The notes beneath the pieces were generated by a model. That model did no database searches. It saw nothing but the letters and a program-made list of their open reading frames with translations, and was not told the DNA's origin. Below, in pieces: positions 35,521-46,359 of a stretch of 64,000 bases of DNA. Origin of the DNA: Rhodothermus sp. (GTDB lineage Bacteria; Bacteroidota; Rhodothermia; Rhodothermales; Rhodothermaceae). The stretch lies in contig JAUZRN010000017.1 of the NCBI GenBank assembly GCA_030950375.1, positions 1 to 64,000 on the forward strand. The letters are read 5' to 3'. Position numbers and translations under genes: made by a program. The stretch's first letter is position 1, and each line of letters starts with the position of its first letter.

Positions 35521-38500
35521 TCAGGCGGCCAGCTGCTGCCTCGCTGCGGGTTCTTGCGTCTGTGCCAGCCGTTCAAGCGCCTTGCGGTAATCGATCGGAA
35601 AGACCTTGACAAACCGGACCAGCATACGAGGCCAGTCTTCCAGCACCCAGCGAGCGACAGGGCTACCCGTATAGGCGTAGTGTCGCTCGATCATCTCACG
35701 TAGCTCGGCTATGTCGGTCTCCTCAACCACCGGCATGAGTTCAACCATATCCAGGTTGCAGTAGCGCTCGGCAAACAGCCCGTCGACATCCAGCACATAG
35801 GCAATCCCTCCGCTCATGCCTGCTGCAAAGTTGCGGCCGGTCGGACCGAGCACGACCACGCGTCCACCGGTCATATACTCACAGCCGTGGTCACCCACGC
35901 CTTCGACCACCGCGCGCGCCCCGCTATTGCGCACCGCAAAGCGCTCACCAGCCCGGCCTCGGATATAAGCTTCACCGGAAGTGGCTCCGTAGAGGGCTAC
36001 ATTGCCAATGATGATATTCGACTCGGCCGGATAAGCCGCCGACTCCGGCGGATGGATGATCAGCTTACCCCCGGAGAGCCCTTTGCCAAAGTAATCGTTG
36101 GCTTCTCCGATGACGCGTAACGTCACGCCAGGTGCCAGAAAGGCGCCGAAGCTCTGGCCGGCGGCACCTTCACAGTCGATCCAGATCGTGTCTTCCGGGA
36201 GTCCTGCTTCTCCGTGGCGGGTAGCCACTTCGTAGCTGATGCGCGCGCCAACCGTCCGGTCGGTGTTGCGAACGGACACCTGCAACCGTACCGGTTCGCG
36301 ATGCGCCAGCGCTGGTTGCAGATGCGGTAGCAAGCGCTCATCAAGCGTGGGCAGGCTGCGCACCGAGGGCATCCGCTGGCTGAAGGGCTGCAGGATGGCT
36401 GGCGTCTCCACCTGCTTGATGAGGGGCCGCAGGTCCAAGTAGCGCGCCTTCCAGTGATCGGTCCGTCGAATGCGCAGTCGGTCCACGCGCCCAACCATTT
36501 CCTCGACCGTCCGGAAGCCCAGCTGTGCCATGATCCGACGTAGCTCTTCGGCTACAAAGTAGAAGTAGTTGATCACGTGCTCTGGTTGGCCGCTGAACTT
36601 TTTCCGCAGCACCGGATCCTGGGTGGCGATACCGACCGGACATGTATTCAGGTGGCATTTGCGCATGCGGATGCAGCCTATGGCCACCAGAGGTGCTGTG
36701 GCAAAGCCGAATTCCTGCGCGCCCAGCAGTGCCGCAATGGCCACATCACGTCCGGTCTGAAGCTGACCATCCACTTCCACGATCACCCGCCCACGCAGGC
36801 CGTTGGCTACCAGAGCCTGGTGCGTTTCACTCAGGCCCAGCTCCCAGGGCAATCCGGCGTGCAGAATGGACGTGATCGGAGAGGCACCGGTCCCCCCATC
36901 GTGACCGCTGATCAGAATGACGTCGGCCCCTCCCTTGGCCACGCCAGCCGCGATCGTCCCCACCCCGGCTTCCGCCACCAGCTTCACACTGATGCGGGCC
37001 GAGGGATTGGCCTGCTTGAGGTCATAGATGAGCTGAGCCAGGTCTTCAATCGAGTAAATGTCGTGGTGCGGTGGAGGCGAGATCAGTCCTACCCAGGGGG
37101 TGGCATGCCGCACGCGAGCAATCCAGGGGTATACTTTTTCACCCGGCAGCTGTCCCCCTTCGCCGGGCTTGGCCCCCTGCGCCATCTTGATCTGAATCTC
37201 GTCGGCACTGGCCAGATAGCTGATTGTTACCCCGAAACGTCCGGAAGCTACCTGTTTGATGGCGCTGCGGCGCGGATGGTCACGGGCGTAGCGTTCCGGA
37301 TCCTCCCCGCCTTCGCCTGTATTGCTCTTCCCACCGATGCGGTTCATCGCCTCGGCCAGTACCTCGTGCGCCTCCTTGCTGATAGAGCCAAACGACATGG
37401 CCCCCGTCTTGAAGCGCCGGACGATGGACGTCCAGGGTTCGACCTCTTCCAGCGGGATCGGGCGCTCGGCCGGAATGAACTCCAGCAAGCCCCGCAGCTT
37501 GCACAGACGTTGGCTTTCGTCGTTGACCAGGCGCGCAAATTCCTCGTAATCCTTCGGATCGCGCTTTTGAACGGCATGCTGTAGCCGGGCCACCGTCAGC
37601 GGATTGTAGCGATGATGCTCGCTGCCCCGTCGCCACTGGTAAAAGCCGCCACGGTCCAGCCCGTCCGTCGGGACAGCAGCTACCGGCCTGGATGGATAGG
37701 CCTGCTCATAGCGCAGACGGACCTCTTCGGCCAGCACGTCGAAGCTCACTCCGCCCAGCCGGGATACCGTACCGGCAAAGCACCGTTCGACCACTTCGTG
37801 GTGCAACCCTACGATTTCAAAAATCTGGGCCCCTCGGTAGCTCTGAAATACTGAGATGCCCATTTTCGACATCACCTTGAGCAGCCCTTTACAGAGAGCC
37901 CTGATATAGCGCTGTTGGGCTTCTTTCACATGGAGGCCGGTGATTTCCCCCCTGTGCACCAGGTCGGCTATGGTCTCCAGGGCCAGATAGGGGCAGACGG
38001 CATCGGCTCCATAGCCAGCCAGCACGCAGAGATGATGCACCTGACGCGGCTCGCCACTGTCGACCACCAGGCTACAACGAGCCCGCAATCCCGCCCGGAT
38101 CAGATGGTGGTGTACAGCGCCCACTGCCACGGCGGCAGGAAGAGGCGCCTGTCCCGGCCCGCTCTCCCGGTCCGAGAGGACCAGGATTGTAAACCCTTCC
38201 TGCACGGCTGCGGTAGCCTGCCGGCATAGCCTGTCCAGGGCGGCCACCAGGCCGCTGCCGCCGTCAGCTATGGTGAACGTAGTGGTGAGCGTAACCGTCC
38301 GCAGGTTCTCTTCATCAAGCGCCCTGATGCGTGCCAGTTGCTCCGACGTAAGCACCGGATGTTCAAGACGCAGCCGGTGCGCCTGCTCGGGCGTTTCATC
38401 CAACAGGTTAGCCTCGCCTCCCAGATAGGTGTGTAGCGAAGTGACCAGTGCTTCGCGAATGGCATCAATTGGCGGATTGGTCACCTGCGCGAAGAGCTGT

Positions 38501-40047
38501 TTGAAGTAATCATAGATCAGCCGAGGAAAGTCCGAAAGCACAGCCAGCGGCGTATCGTCGCCCATGGAGCCGACCGGATCATCCTTTTGCTGGGCCATAG
38601 GCGCCAAGATCATCCGCAACTCTTCCAGGGTGTAACCGAACAGCCGTTGCTGGCACCGAAGCGTCTCCAGATCCGAAACCCGTGGTAGCACCTGTGCAGG
38701 CGGCAGATGTGCCTCGGTTCGCAGGTGCGACCGTAACCAGAAGCAATAGGGTCGGCGCCGACTCAGCGTAGTCTTGATCTCCTCATCGCGTACCAGACGC
38801 CCTTCCTCCAGGTCTACCAGAAACATGCGGCCGGGCTGCAGTCGTCCCTTTTCGACGACGCGCTCCGGCTCCAGATCAAGCACGCCCACCTCGGAAGCCA
38901 GCACAACCAACCCGTCGCGTGTGACGGTGTAGCGGGCCGGACGCAGCCCGTTACGGTCGAGCACGGCGCCGGCGTAGCGGCCATCTGTGAAACAGACCGC
39001 TGCAGGACCGTCCCAGGGCTCCATCAGACAGGCGTGGTACGCATAGAACGCCTTGCGTGCCTCCTCCATGTGGTCGTCGTGTGCCCAGGCTTCAGGAATG
39101 GTCATCAGGATAGCATGGGGTAACGAGCGTCCGGCCCGGTAAAGCAGCTCGATCATGGCATCGAGCATCTGCGAATCGCTACCCGTCTCGTCAAGAAGCG
39201 GCAGCACTTTGGCCAGATCGTCCCCCAGCAGGGACGAACGCAACAGCGCCTCGCGAGCGCGCAACGCGTTGATGTTGCCCCGCAGCGTGTTGATTTCACC
39301 ATTGTGTGCCAGCAGGTGAAACGGCTGGGCCAGCGACCAGCGAGGCCAGGTGTTTGTGCTGAAACGCGAATGCACGAGGGCCAGCCGACTGGCAAAGCGC
39401 GGATCGGTCAGGTCTGGATAATAAGCGCTGAGCTGATCAGGCGTAAGCATGCCTTTGTAGACCAGCGTGCGCGCCGACAGGCTGACCACGTAGAAATCCG
39501 GACAGGTAATGACATGGCGTGCGCGCCGTTTGATAATGAACAGCTTGCGTTCAAATGCCTCCACATCAAGACCGGGGGCTGCCTGCACGAACACCTGCCA
39601 GACAGCCGGTTCCGCTGCGGCAGCCGACACGCCCAGCACATCGGAACGCGTAGGCACCCGGCGCCAGCCCAGTACCTGTTGCCCTTCAGCCTGCACCAGC
39701 TTCTGGAAATCTTCCCGGCAGGCCTGTTGCAGAACCCGATCTTTTGGCAGAAACAACATGCCGACAGCGTAGGCACCGGGCTCAGGCAACTGGATGCCTT
39801 CTTCCCGGGCCACTGCCCGCAGAAACAGATCCGGCAACTGGACCAAGATGCCGGCACCATCTCCCGTACGTTCGTCACAACCACAGGCCCCACGGTGACT
39901 TAACCGCAGCAGAATCTGCAGGCCGTCCTGCACGATAGCGTGCGAGGGGGCGTCGGTCAGCGTACAGACAAGGCCAATACCGCAGGCGTCGCGTTCGCGT
40001 GCTTCAAACCGTGCCGCGTGGTAAGCTTGCTGGTTTTTCTGGTGCAT
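35521..40047 (-). CDS. gltB: Glutamate synthase large subunit
   Basis: A 1508-residue enzyme that makes two glutamates from glutamine and 2-oxoglutarate. I start at the ATG at 40047: this leaves a 21-residue propeptide before Cys22 (RDACGIGLV), the catalytic Cys of the class II amidotransferase, exposed by processing. The synthase domain (centre) has the [15 protein letters not shown] and [11 protein letters not shown] motifs for FMN and substrate; [19 protein letters not shown] around residue 1120 binds the [3Fe-4S] cluster. The C-terminal beta-helix ([12 protein letters not shown]-type repeats) is complete. First gene of the gltB-gltD-thrB-thrC run. Confidence 0.96.
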   Translation of the reverse strand: MHQKNQQAYHAARFEARERDACGIGLVCTLTDAPSHAIVQDGLQILLRLSHRGACGCDERTGDGAGILVQLPDLFLRAVAREEGIQLPEPGAYAVGMLFLPKDRVLQQACREDFQKLVQAEGQQVLGWRRVPTRSDVLGVSAAAAEPAVWQVFVQAAPGLDVEAFERKLFIIKRRARHVITCPDFYVVSLSARTLVYKGMLTPDQLSAYYPDLTDPRFASRLALVHSRFSTNTWPRWSLAQPFHLLAHNGEINTLRGNINALRAREALLRSSLLGDDLAKVLPLLDETGSDSQMLDAMIELLYRAGRSLPHAILMTIPEAWAHDDHMEEARKAFYAYHACLMEPWDGPAAVCFTDGRYAGAVLDRNGLRPARYTVTRDGLVVLASEVGVLDLEPERVVEKGRLQPGRMFLVDLEEGRLVRDEEIKTTLSRRRPYCFWLRSHLRTEAHLPPAQVLPRVSDLETLRCQQRLFGYTLEELRMILAPMAQQKDDPVGSMGDDTPLAVLSDFPRLIYDYFKQLFAQVTNPPIDAIREALVTSLHTYLGGEANLLDETPEQAHRLRLEHPVLTSEQLARIRALDEENLRTVTLTTTFTIADGGSGLVAALDRLCRQATAAVQEGFTILVLSDRESGPGQAPLPAAVAVGAVHHHLIRAGLRARCSLVVDSGEPRQVHHLCVLAGYGADAVCPYLALETIADLVHRGEITGLHVKEAQQRYIRALCKGLLKVMSKMGISVFQSYRGAQIFEIVGLHHEVVERCFAGTVSRLGGVSFDVLAEEVRLRYEQAYPSRPVAAVPTDGLDRGGFYQWRRGSEHHRYNPLTVARLQHAVQKRDPKDYEEFARLVNDESQRLCKLRGLLEFIPAERPIPLEEVEPWTSIVRRFKTGAMSFGSISKEAHEVLAEAMNRIGGKSNTGEGGEDPERYARDHPRRSAIKQVASGRFGVTISYLASADEIQIKMAQGAKPGEGGQLPGEKVYPWIARVRHATPWVGLISPPPHHDIYSIEDLAQLIYDLKQANPSARISVKLVAEAGVGTIAAGVAKGGADVILISGHDGGTGASPITSILHAGLPWELGLSETHQALVANGLRGRVIVEVDGQLQTGRDVAIAALLGAQEFGFATAPLVAIGCIRMRKCHLNTCPVGIATQDPVLRKKFSGQPEHVINYFYFVAEELRRIMAQLGFRTVEEMVGRVDRLRIRRTDHWKARYLDLRPLIKQVETPAILQPFSQRMPSVRSLPTLDERLLPHLQPALAHREPVRLQVSVRNTDRTVGARISYEVATRHGEAGLPEDTIWIDCEGAAGQSFGAFLAPGVTLRVIGEANDYFGKGLSGGKLIIHPPESAAYPAESNIIIGNVALYGATSGEAYIRGRAGERFAVRNSGARAVVEGVGDHGCEYMTGGRVVVLGPTGRNFAAGMSGGIAYVLDVDGLFAERYCNLDMVELMPVVEETDIAELREMIERHYAYTGSPVARWVLEDWPRMLVRFVKVFPIDYRKALERLAQTQEPAARQQLAA

Positions 40048-40653
40048 CGCAACCCGGGGTTTATGGCGCCCCGGTCTGCGCTGCGATTCTCGTACAAACC
40101 CAATCAAAGAGCGGCAGCCGGGGTCGCCAGGTGGAAAATCAGGCGGTAGTCGTCGTTACGTGGCCCCCAGGGGCCGTGATAAGGACCTTCAGTACCCCGC
40201 AAGGTCGTACCGCACGTACCAGCCTGGCGCACACCCGACCTACGAGCCCCTGCTTCCCGTTGCTTTCAGGAATGGCCCCGGTAGCACACCGGCGAGAAGC
40301 AAGGTAACCCTTTTGCATGACGGCCAAGTTGTAGCGTGAATGTCGCGCGCTGTGGCAGCAATAACGCACATCAGCCCGCGCTCGTCAAGCACCATATCCA
40401 TCAAAAACAAGAGCATCGGTAGCGCTTTCACTAAAACACAACGAAATGGAAGCCCTTTTCTACTTTATTTCTTACGTGAAAGGTTATGATAGGTAAATTT
40501 ATTTAGAACATACAAACAAAATATTTTTCTTGTTTATACATTATTCACAATGAAGGTTAATTTAGTAAATCATGTCGACTGAGTCCCAGATGCAGCACTG
40601 ACACCGAGAGTTGTCGAAGTCTTTCCATGCGGTCCAGATCGGCCGGTTCGTTA
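40048..40653. other. Intergenic stretch between gltB and tRNA-Pro, AT-rich in its centre
   Basis: No convincing gene. The portion at about 40430-40580 is clearly AT-rich. As gltB is transcribed away from it, its promoter and any nitrogen-responsive operator should lie here; I could not identify a specific binding motif. Confidence 0.45.
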
Positions 40654-40692
40654 CAAAAAAAGCCCCGCCCGTATTTACCGGGCGGGGCTTGG
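40654..40692 (-). terminator. Rho-independent terminator downstream of tRNA-Pro
   Basis: AAGCCCCGCCCG and CGGGCGGGGCTT form a perfect 12-bp stem with a 7-base loop. On the minus strand it is followed by a T run. It begins right after the tRNA 3' end. Confidence 0.92.
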
Positions 40693-40766
40693 TCGGGACG
40701 GTGGGATTTGAACCCACGACCCCTAGCACCCCATGCTAGTGCGCTACCGGGCTGCGCTACGTCCCG
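40693..40766 (-). tRNA. tRNA-Pro (anticodon GGG)
   Basis: Read on the minus strand: acceptor stem CGGGACG/CGTCCCG, D arm with GCGCAGCCCGGTAGCGC, anticodon stem CTAGC/GCTAG with loop ATGGGGT (anticodon GGG, proline), and T arm GTGGG-TTCAAAT-CCCAC. The CCA end is not encoded. A strong terminator follows. Confidence 0.95.
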
Positions 40767-40819
40767 ACGACCTCAGACACTCCACCGGTCATGCCTGACC
40801 GGCAAGGCCTGCAAATGCT

Positions 40820-41185
40820 TCAGGAGGTATCGGGGTTCCCTTTTGCGGGCTCTTCACGGGCAGCCATTGCCTCCAGGTGGTGAAGGAGGTCGACCAGAAA
40901 TGCCCGTAACGCCAGCAACTGGGCTCGCATGGCGGCATCCCCTGACCGTTGCCGGCGTTCCAGCACGCGGCGTGCCCCCTCAATTGTATAGCGTTCCACG
41001 TGTAGCAGGTGCTGAATCTCGCGCACCAGGGCCAGGTCCTCTTCTGAGTAGCGCCGGCGCCCGGCTGCGTCTTTTCGGGGCCGCAGCACGTCAAACTCGG
41101 TCTCCCAGTACCGTAGCACGTGCGGCGCCAACCCTGTCAGCCGTGCAACCTCGCCAATGCTGTACAGCCTTGCCGCATCCCGCAT
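40820..41185 (-). CDS. MerR-family transcriptional regulator
   Basis: A 121-residue protein with the MerR winged helix at the N-terminus: YSIGEVARLTGLAPHVLRYW, then RRRYSEEDLALVREI. A helix for dimerisation follows (about 70-112). The short C-terminus lacks Cys, so it is not a mercury-type sensor; it resembles the small MerR proteins common in Bacteroidota with unknown ligands. It stands alone upstream of tRNA-Pro and is divergent from the DMT transporter gene at 41296, which it could regulate. Confidence 0.88.
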   Translation of the reverse strand: MRDAARLYSIGEVARLTGLAPHVLRYWETEFDVLRPRKDAAGRRRYSEEDLALVREIQHLLHVERYTIEGARRVLERRQRSGDAAMRAQLLALRAFLVDLLHHLEAMAAREEPAKGNPDTS

Positions 41186-41295
41186 CGCTTCCGCATCGGT
41201 CTGTCTACTTACAAATTTAACGGGAAGCTATCAAAACAGAAAGAGGCTTTGCGGATATTTAGCGTCTTCCAGACGCCATACGCCCCTGAAGAGCT

Positions 41296-42213
41296 ATGTC
41301 ACAAAGCCGTCTCAAGTATGAGCTGGCCCTGATGTTTGATGTGTTGGTCTGGGGCATCAACTTTCCCATCCTCAAGGTAGCGCTGGCCACCATGCATCCG
41401 TTTGTGGTCAATCTGGTGCGCTTCATCTTTTCTCTGCTGGTGCTGGGGGTCCTGCATGCCCGCGCCTATCGGCGAACCTCCACGTCTTTCTTCGAGCCAA
41501 TGCGCACGCATGGCTACGCCATCCTGCTACTGGGCATGCTGGGCTATGTGGTGTACCAGGTGGCTTTCATTGTCGGAGTGAGCCTGACAACCGCTGGAAG
41601 TGCCGCCCTCATCATGGCCAGTGCACCGCTCTGGACGGCTGTGATCAGTCAGCTTCGGGGCTATGACCGTTTGAATTTGCTGGGCTGGATCGGGCTATTG
41701 GGCTCATTGCTCGGGACTGCCCTTGTGGTGATCTATGGCCCCCGCGCGTTGAGCTTTTCCCGGGATGCCCTGCTGGGCAATCTGTTAATGACCGGAGCTG
41801 CGGTTGCCTGGGGAGCGTACACAGCGCTCAGTCAGCCTTACGTACACCGTATGGATCCGGCCAGCCTGACCTTCTTTGGCCTGTTGCTGGCCTACCCCGT
41901 CCTGGCGCTACTGGGGCTACCGTATCTCGACACCATCCGATGGAGCACGGTCGATACCTTCGTCTGGGGCGCCTTGATTTTCTCGGGCACCCTCTCAACC
42001 GGTCTGACCCTGGCCTTCTGGAACCATGCCATTCGGCATGTTGGTCCTTCCCACACGGCCGCCTTCGGCAACCTGGTTCCGGTAGTTGCCCTGGTCTCCG
42101 GTTACCTGATGCTGGACGAACCGGTAACAACAGCCCAGCTACTGGGAGGCGCCGGTATCATCGGAGGCCTGCTGCTGATGCGACGTGCCCGCCGCCTGCC
42201 GCTTCCCTCCTGA
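41296..42213 (+). CDS. EamA/DMT-superfamily transporter
   Basis: A 305-residue membrane protein with two EamA repeats of about five segments each. ELALMFDVLVWGINFPILK opens the first, and a second-repeat end GNLVPVVALVSGYLMLDEPV is typical of the superfamily. Substrate unknown. It starts 110 bases from the divergent MerR gene, a common arrangement for regulator and exporter. It converges on sbcC with only 3 bases between the stop codons. Confidence 0.88.
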   Translation: MSQSRLKYELALMFDVLVWGINFPILKVALATMHPFVVNLVRFIFSLLVLGVLHARAYRRTSTSFFEPMRTHGYAILLLGMLGYVVYQVAFIVGVSLTTAGSAALIMASAPLWTAVISQLRGYDRLNLLGWIGLLGSLLGTALVVIYGPRALSFSRDALLGNLLMTGAAVAWGAYTALSQPYVHRMDPASLTFFGLLLAYPVLALLGLPYLDTIRWSTVDTFVWGALIFSGTLSTGLTLAFWNHAIRHVGPSHTAAFGNLVPVVALVSGYLMLDEPVTTAQLLGGAGIIGGLLLMRRARRLPLPS

Positions 42214-42216
42214 GGT

Positions 42217-45200
42217 TTACACACCGACCAGCTCAAAGCGCGATCCTTCAACCGGATCTTTCTCGACTTCGATACGCACCGGGAACACCTGCTTGAGCTC
42301 GCTAAGATGCGTAATTACAAGAATCTTATCAAAATCGGATTGCACGGCCTGGATCGCTTCGACCAGCAATTGAAGTCCCTGAGGATCCTGCGTACCAAAG
42401 CCTTCGTCGATGACCAGCGTACGCACGCGCACGCCGCTGCGTTCAGCCAGAAGCTGCGCCAGGGCCAACCGTAGCGCAAAGTCAACCCGAAAGGCTTCCC
42501 CTCCTGAAAAGGTTTCGTAGGGCCGAGCGGCTCCCTGCTCATCGGTGATAATGATATCCAGGGTCTCTTTGGTCCCCCCGGACTTTGTCGTTCGCTGCGT
42601 CCGCAGATAGACATGCATGCGGCCATCAGTAAGCCGCTCCAGTAGCTCATTGGCACGCGCTTCCAGCTCGGGTAGCGTTTGCTCGATAATCAGCGAAGGG
42701 ATCCCGTGTTTTCCAAAGGCCTGCTGCAGATACCGATGCAGGCGCTCGCGATGCCGCACCGCCTTCAACTCCTGCTGGAGCTGCGTGTGTTGCGCACGAA
42801 GCGTCTGCAACTGCTCCAGACGCGCCTGGCATTCACCAAGCTGCTGCTGCACCGCACGTAGTGCCTGCTCCGAAGCCTCAAGCTGCTGCTGGGCGGCTTC
42901 GAAGGCCGTCTGCACTTCCGGCCAGGTCTTCAATTCCTGCTCCAATCGCTCCGCCTGCTGACGCAGCCGCGTCAAGGTTTCTGTTTCCTGAGCAATGCGC
43001 CGCTGCAGCGCTTCCCGATCCTGATGTCCTTTAGCCAGATGCTCCCGAGCGTGCAGCAGGCGATGTAACTGGACGCTGACATCGCCCAGCGCTTCCAACT
43101 CCTGCTGCACCTGCTGCAGGCGCGTCGGATCGAAGCCAATCTGTTGCAATTTCTCCTGCAGTTCCTGGATACGCTGCTGCAGGCTCCGCATTGCGTCTCC
43201 CTGATCCAGCTCGTGCCGATAACGCTGCTCCAACCGCTCCAGGCGTTGTTGCTCATTCTCCAGGCTTTCGCGCTGTCCCTGGAGCATCTCCAGTTCCTCC
43301 AGCCGTTCACGCAGCGACGTGGCTTCGGCCGCACGCTGCCGCAACGTTTCAAGTCGTGCTTCATCAAACGGTATTGCCTCCAGCTGCCGATGCAGCGCTT
43401 CCAGCCGTTGCCGATGCGACTGTCCAAAATTGCGAGCTTCAAGTCGTGCTTTCAGTGCGGCCGTCTGGCGTTCCAGTTCTTCCAGCTTTGCTTTACGTTG
43501 TCGCAGCTCTTCCAACTGGGCCTTCCGGGCGGCCAGTTGCTCCGGCACCTGCGATCGCTGCTCTACTTCGTGCTGCTGTTTCCGATACTGCTTACGGAGT
43601 TGCTCCAGCTGTTGCTGCTGCTCGACAAGCTGGCGACGCCCTTCGGACAGCAGACGCTCCAGCTCCTGCAGCTGCTCCTGATAGTGTCGTTCCACCTCTT
43701 GTCGGTGCTCTGGCTCCAGCGTACTGCCGCACACCGGACAAACATCCGCCTCAGCCTGTAAAAACGTGGTGTAGCGTTGCTGCAGCTCTTGTTGCTGTCG
43801 CTCCAGTTCCTGCAGGCGGACCTGCAACCCTTCGATTTCCTGTCGCTTCCTCGTACCGGCCTCTTTTAACTGTTCCAGCTCTTCCCGCAGCTGTCGATAG
43901 CGCGTCACTTCCTGTTCCAGGACCCTGCAGGAAGCCTCCAGCTCCGCCAGCTTTGCGGGCACCTCAGCCTCCTGCTCCAGCTGACGCCGCAGGGAGTCCA
44001 GCTGTCCTTCCAGCTGTTTCTGCTCGGACAGCAGCGCCTCGGACACCTTACGGATTTCTTCCTCAAGCGCCCTGCGCTGCTGTCGCCGCTCTTCCAGCTG
44101 ATTTAGCTCCTTTTGGGCCTGCAGAGCCGTCCGTAACCGCTCTTCCAGCGTCGGACGCTCCCGCAGGCGTGCTGCCAGCTCCTGCAGCCGTCGCTGCACA
44201 TGTTCGCGCTCCTTGCGGGTCAGCTCCAGCTTCTTCTCCAGCTCAGCCCGCAGCCGGTCGCGATCGGCCTTGATCTGGTCCAGCTGTTTCTGCACGCCCC
44301 AGTACTGATCGCGCCTGGTTTCCAGCAGGCGCCGTTCTTCCTGCAACGCCTGGTAGCGTTTATAGGCCTGTTCGATCTCCTCACGTCGTTCCAGTAGTTG
44401 CTCCAGATCCTGCAACTCGGCCTCCAACCCGGCCAGCCGTTCGCGTTCCTCCTGAAGGCGTGCCACCTGCAGCCGTTCCGCTTCACGTAGTTCTTCAAGA
44501 CGCTGCTGGGCTTCCTCCAGACGTACCCGCCGCTCCTGCAATCTATCTCGTTGTTGGCGCCGCTGGTCGCATTCGGCCTCCAGGGCACGTTGCTGCGCCA
44601 GTAAGGCGCTGTGCTGTGTTTTCAGTGCAGGTTCCTCTTGCAGGGCTTCCTGGATCTGCGTGATTTGCCGTTCAAGTTGCTCGGCACGTGCTTTTGCTTC
44701 CCGCACCTCTTCACGCGCCAGCTCTGCCAGCCGCTCATAGCGGTCCAGGTTCAGGATCCGGGCCAGGATCTCTTTTCGTTCGCCTGGTTTTTTGCGGGTA
44801 AACTCGTTCGCCCGTCCCTGCAACAGGAAGGAAGCATTGATGAAGGTCTGATAGTCAATCCCCAGCAGTTGATTGAGGCGGCGCTGCGTTTCGCTCACTG
44901 AGCTACCTGTAAGTGGCCGATAGGCTCCGGTCTCAGGCTCATACACCTGAAGCTCCAGCTCCGATCTGCTGGTCTTTCCCGAACTGGAGCGCGTGTAGCG
45001 ACGCAGTACGCGATAGCGCTGGCCTTCGAGATCGAAGGTAAACTCCACCTCCATCTGGTGAGCCCCCACACGCAGCAGATGCTCGTCGGGTTTGCGACTG
45101 TCACTTGTCTTGCGCGCTTCCCCCCAGAGTGCCCAGGTAATCGCATCCAGCAGTGCCGACTTGCCCTGACCGTTGTTGCCCGACAGACAGGCTACCTGAA

Positions 45201-45276
45201 ACTGTTGAAAGTCGAGCACAGGCGCGGCTTCTCCATAGCTCATGAAGTTCTTCAGTCGCAGCGCTACCGGTACCAT
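42217..45276 (-). CDS. sbcC: DNA double-strand-break repair ATPase SbcC (Rad50-like)
   Basis: A 1019-residue SMC-like protein. Walker A GNNGQGKSALLDAITWALWG is at residue 33; two very long Gln/Glu/Arg-rich coiled coils flank a zinc hook CPVCGSTLEP near residue 513. The C-terminal ATPase half has the signature FSGGEAFRVDFALRLALAQ and Walker B LVIDEGFGTQD. With the nuclease SbcD it processes DNA ends and hairpins. No sbcD is adjacent: the upstream neighbour on this strand is the CDF gene. Confidence 0.93.
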   Translation of the reverse strand: MVPVALRLKNFMSYGEAAPVLDFQQFQVACLSGNNGQGKSALLDAITWALWGEARKTSDSRKPDEHLLRVGAHQMEVEFTFDLEGQRYRVLRRYTRSSSGKTSRSELELQVYEPETGAYRPLTGSSVSETQRRLNQLLGIDYQTFINASFLLQGRANEFTRKKPGERKEILARILNLDRYERLAELAREEVREAKARAEQLERQITQIQEALQEEPALKTQHSALLAQQRALEAECDQRRQQRDRLQERRVRLEEAQQRLEELREAERLQVARLQEERERLAGLEAELQDLEQLLERREEIEQAYKRYQALQEERRLLETRRDQYWGVQKQLDQIKADRDRLRAELEKKLELTRKEREHVQRRLQELAARLRERPTLEERLRTALQAQKELNQLEERRQQRRALEEEIRKVSEALLSEQKQLEGQLDSLRRQLEQEAEVPAKLAELEASCRVLEQEVTRYRQLREELEQLKEAGTRKRQEIEGLQVRLQELERQQQELQQRYTTFLQAEADVCPVCGSTLEPEHRQEVERHYQEQLQELERLLSEGRRQLVEQQQQLEQLRKQYRKQQHEVEQRSQVPEQLAARKAQLEELRQRKAKLEELERQTAALKARLEARNFGQSHRQRLEALHRQLEAIPFDEARLETLRQRAAEATSLRERLEELEMLQGQRESLENEQQRLERLEQRYRHELDQGDAMRSLQQRIQELQEKLQQIGFDPTRLQQVQQELEALGDVSVQLHRLLHAREHLAKGHQDREALQRRIAQETETLTRLRQQAERLEQELKTWPEVQTAFEAAQQQLEASEQALRAVQQQLGECQARLEQLQTLRAQHTQLQQELKAVRHRERLHRYLQQAFGKHGIPSLIIEQTLPELEARANELLERLTDGRMHVYLRTQRTTKSGGTKETLDIIITDEQGAARPYETFSGGEAFRVDFALRLALAQLLAERSGVRVRTLVIDEGFGTQDPQGLQLLVEAIQAVQSDFDKILVITHLSELKQVFPVRIEVEKDPVEGSRFELVGV

Positions 45277-45342
45277 CGCTGTCCCCTCGGTCTGGTGTTT
45301 TGCTCAAATTACAATAAATAACTGCCTGTCGCGCTCCGGCAC

Positions 45343-46293
45343 CTACCGTTTCATGCGGGTTGTCAGCGGATCTGTAGGTTCCTGATGGCCGACGGGATGG
45401 GCCTGCTCGTGATGTTCGGGTTCCAGGTGGGCCGTCACATAGACGCGTCGCTCAGGGAAAGAGGCTTGAATGGCTTCCTCTACCTGATGCGCCCGCGCAT
45501 GCGCTTCGTCCAGGGTCTTTTCGCCGGGAAGCATCAGGTGATATTCCACCCAGAGCTGATCCCCTGTACGGCGATGCCGGAGCTGGTGGTAGTCGGAGAT
45601 AATGCCCTGCCGGACGGCCTCATCAAGCACGCTTACCAGTTGTCGCGTATCCTCTTCGTCAACGCGTTCCATCAAGCCGGCCACGGCCTGCCTCAGGAGC
45701 TTGAAGGCCGTCCGCAGAATGTTAAGCGCGATGATGATCGCAACAAGCGGATCCAACCAGCGCAGGTCGGTCCAGGCCACCAGCGCCACACCAGCCACCA
45801 CGCCCACGCTGGTCCACATGTCCGTGAGCACATGGCGTCCGTTTGCTTCCAGCACGAGGCTATGATGCCGCCGTCCCACCCGGATCAGGTAAAGCCCCAA
45901 CAGCAGGTTGATCAGGCTAAAAAGCGCGGTCAGTAGTACCCCCAGTCCCAGCCGCCGCAATGCTGCCCCATGCAGCAGGTCCTGCACTGCCGTATACAGG
46001 ATGCCAACGGCGGCCAGCAGAATCATTGCCCCTTCAAAGCCGGCCGAAAAGTAAGCAATCTTGCCGTGGCCATAGGGGTGATTCAGGTCGGGAGGCTGCA
46101 GCGCATACCAGAGGCTGAAGGCGACAAAGGCCGTCGCCAGCATGTGCACCAACGACTCAGCGGCATCCGAGAAAATGGCAGCACTTCCTGTAAGTAGATA
46201 GGCTGCAAACTTTCCGACAAGCATCAACGCCGATACCACCAGGCTGGCAACCATCGCCCGGTGACGCGGATCGCGTAAATCAGGCCATTGCAT
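45343..46293 (-). CDS. Cation diffusion facilitator (CDF) metal efflux protein
   Basis: A 316-residue transporter; I start at the ATG at 46293 because the further upstream TTG has little support. About six membrane segments are followed by a C-terminal cytoplasmic metallochaperone-like domain. The metal-site residues are in FSDAAESLVHML (segment II) and HPYGHGK, and TDMWTSVGVVAGVAL (segment V). It exports divalent ions such as Zn(II), Fe(II) or Mn(II) against protons. A His-rich C-terminus (EPEHHEQAHPVGHQEP) could bind metal. The upstream neighbour, uvrC, is divergent. Confidence 0.9.
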   Translation of the reverse strand: MQWPDLRDPRHRAMVASLVVSALMLVGKFAAYLLTGSAAIFSDAAESLVHMLATAFVAFSLWYALQPPDLNHPYGHGKIAYFSAGFEGAMILLAAVGILYTAVQDLLHGAALRRLGLGVLLTALFSLINLLLGLYLIRVGRRHHSLVLEANGRHVLTDMWTSVGVVAGVALVAWTDLRWLDPLVAIIIALNILRTAFKLLRQAVAGLMERVDEEDTRQLVSVLDEAVRQGIISDYHQLRHRRTGDQLWVEYHLMLPGEKTLDEAHARAHQVEEAIQASFPERRVYVTAHLEPEHHEQAHPVGHQEPTDPLTTRMKR

Positions 46294-46359
46294 GTGCCTA
46301 TTGCCCAACGCGTATGACGACGCGTCTACAGAACGCCCGTCCGGCCACTTCGTGCCCGC

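Noticed and set aside
43144-44273. Long plus-strand frames of about 205 and 360 codons inside sbcC
   Set aside because: They mirror the repetitive Gln/Glu/Leu coiled coil of sbcC on the other strand and have biased, low-complexity composition.
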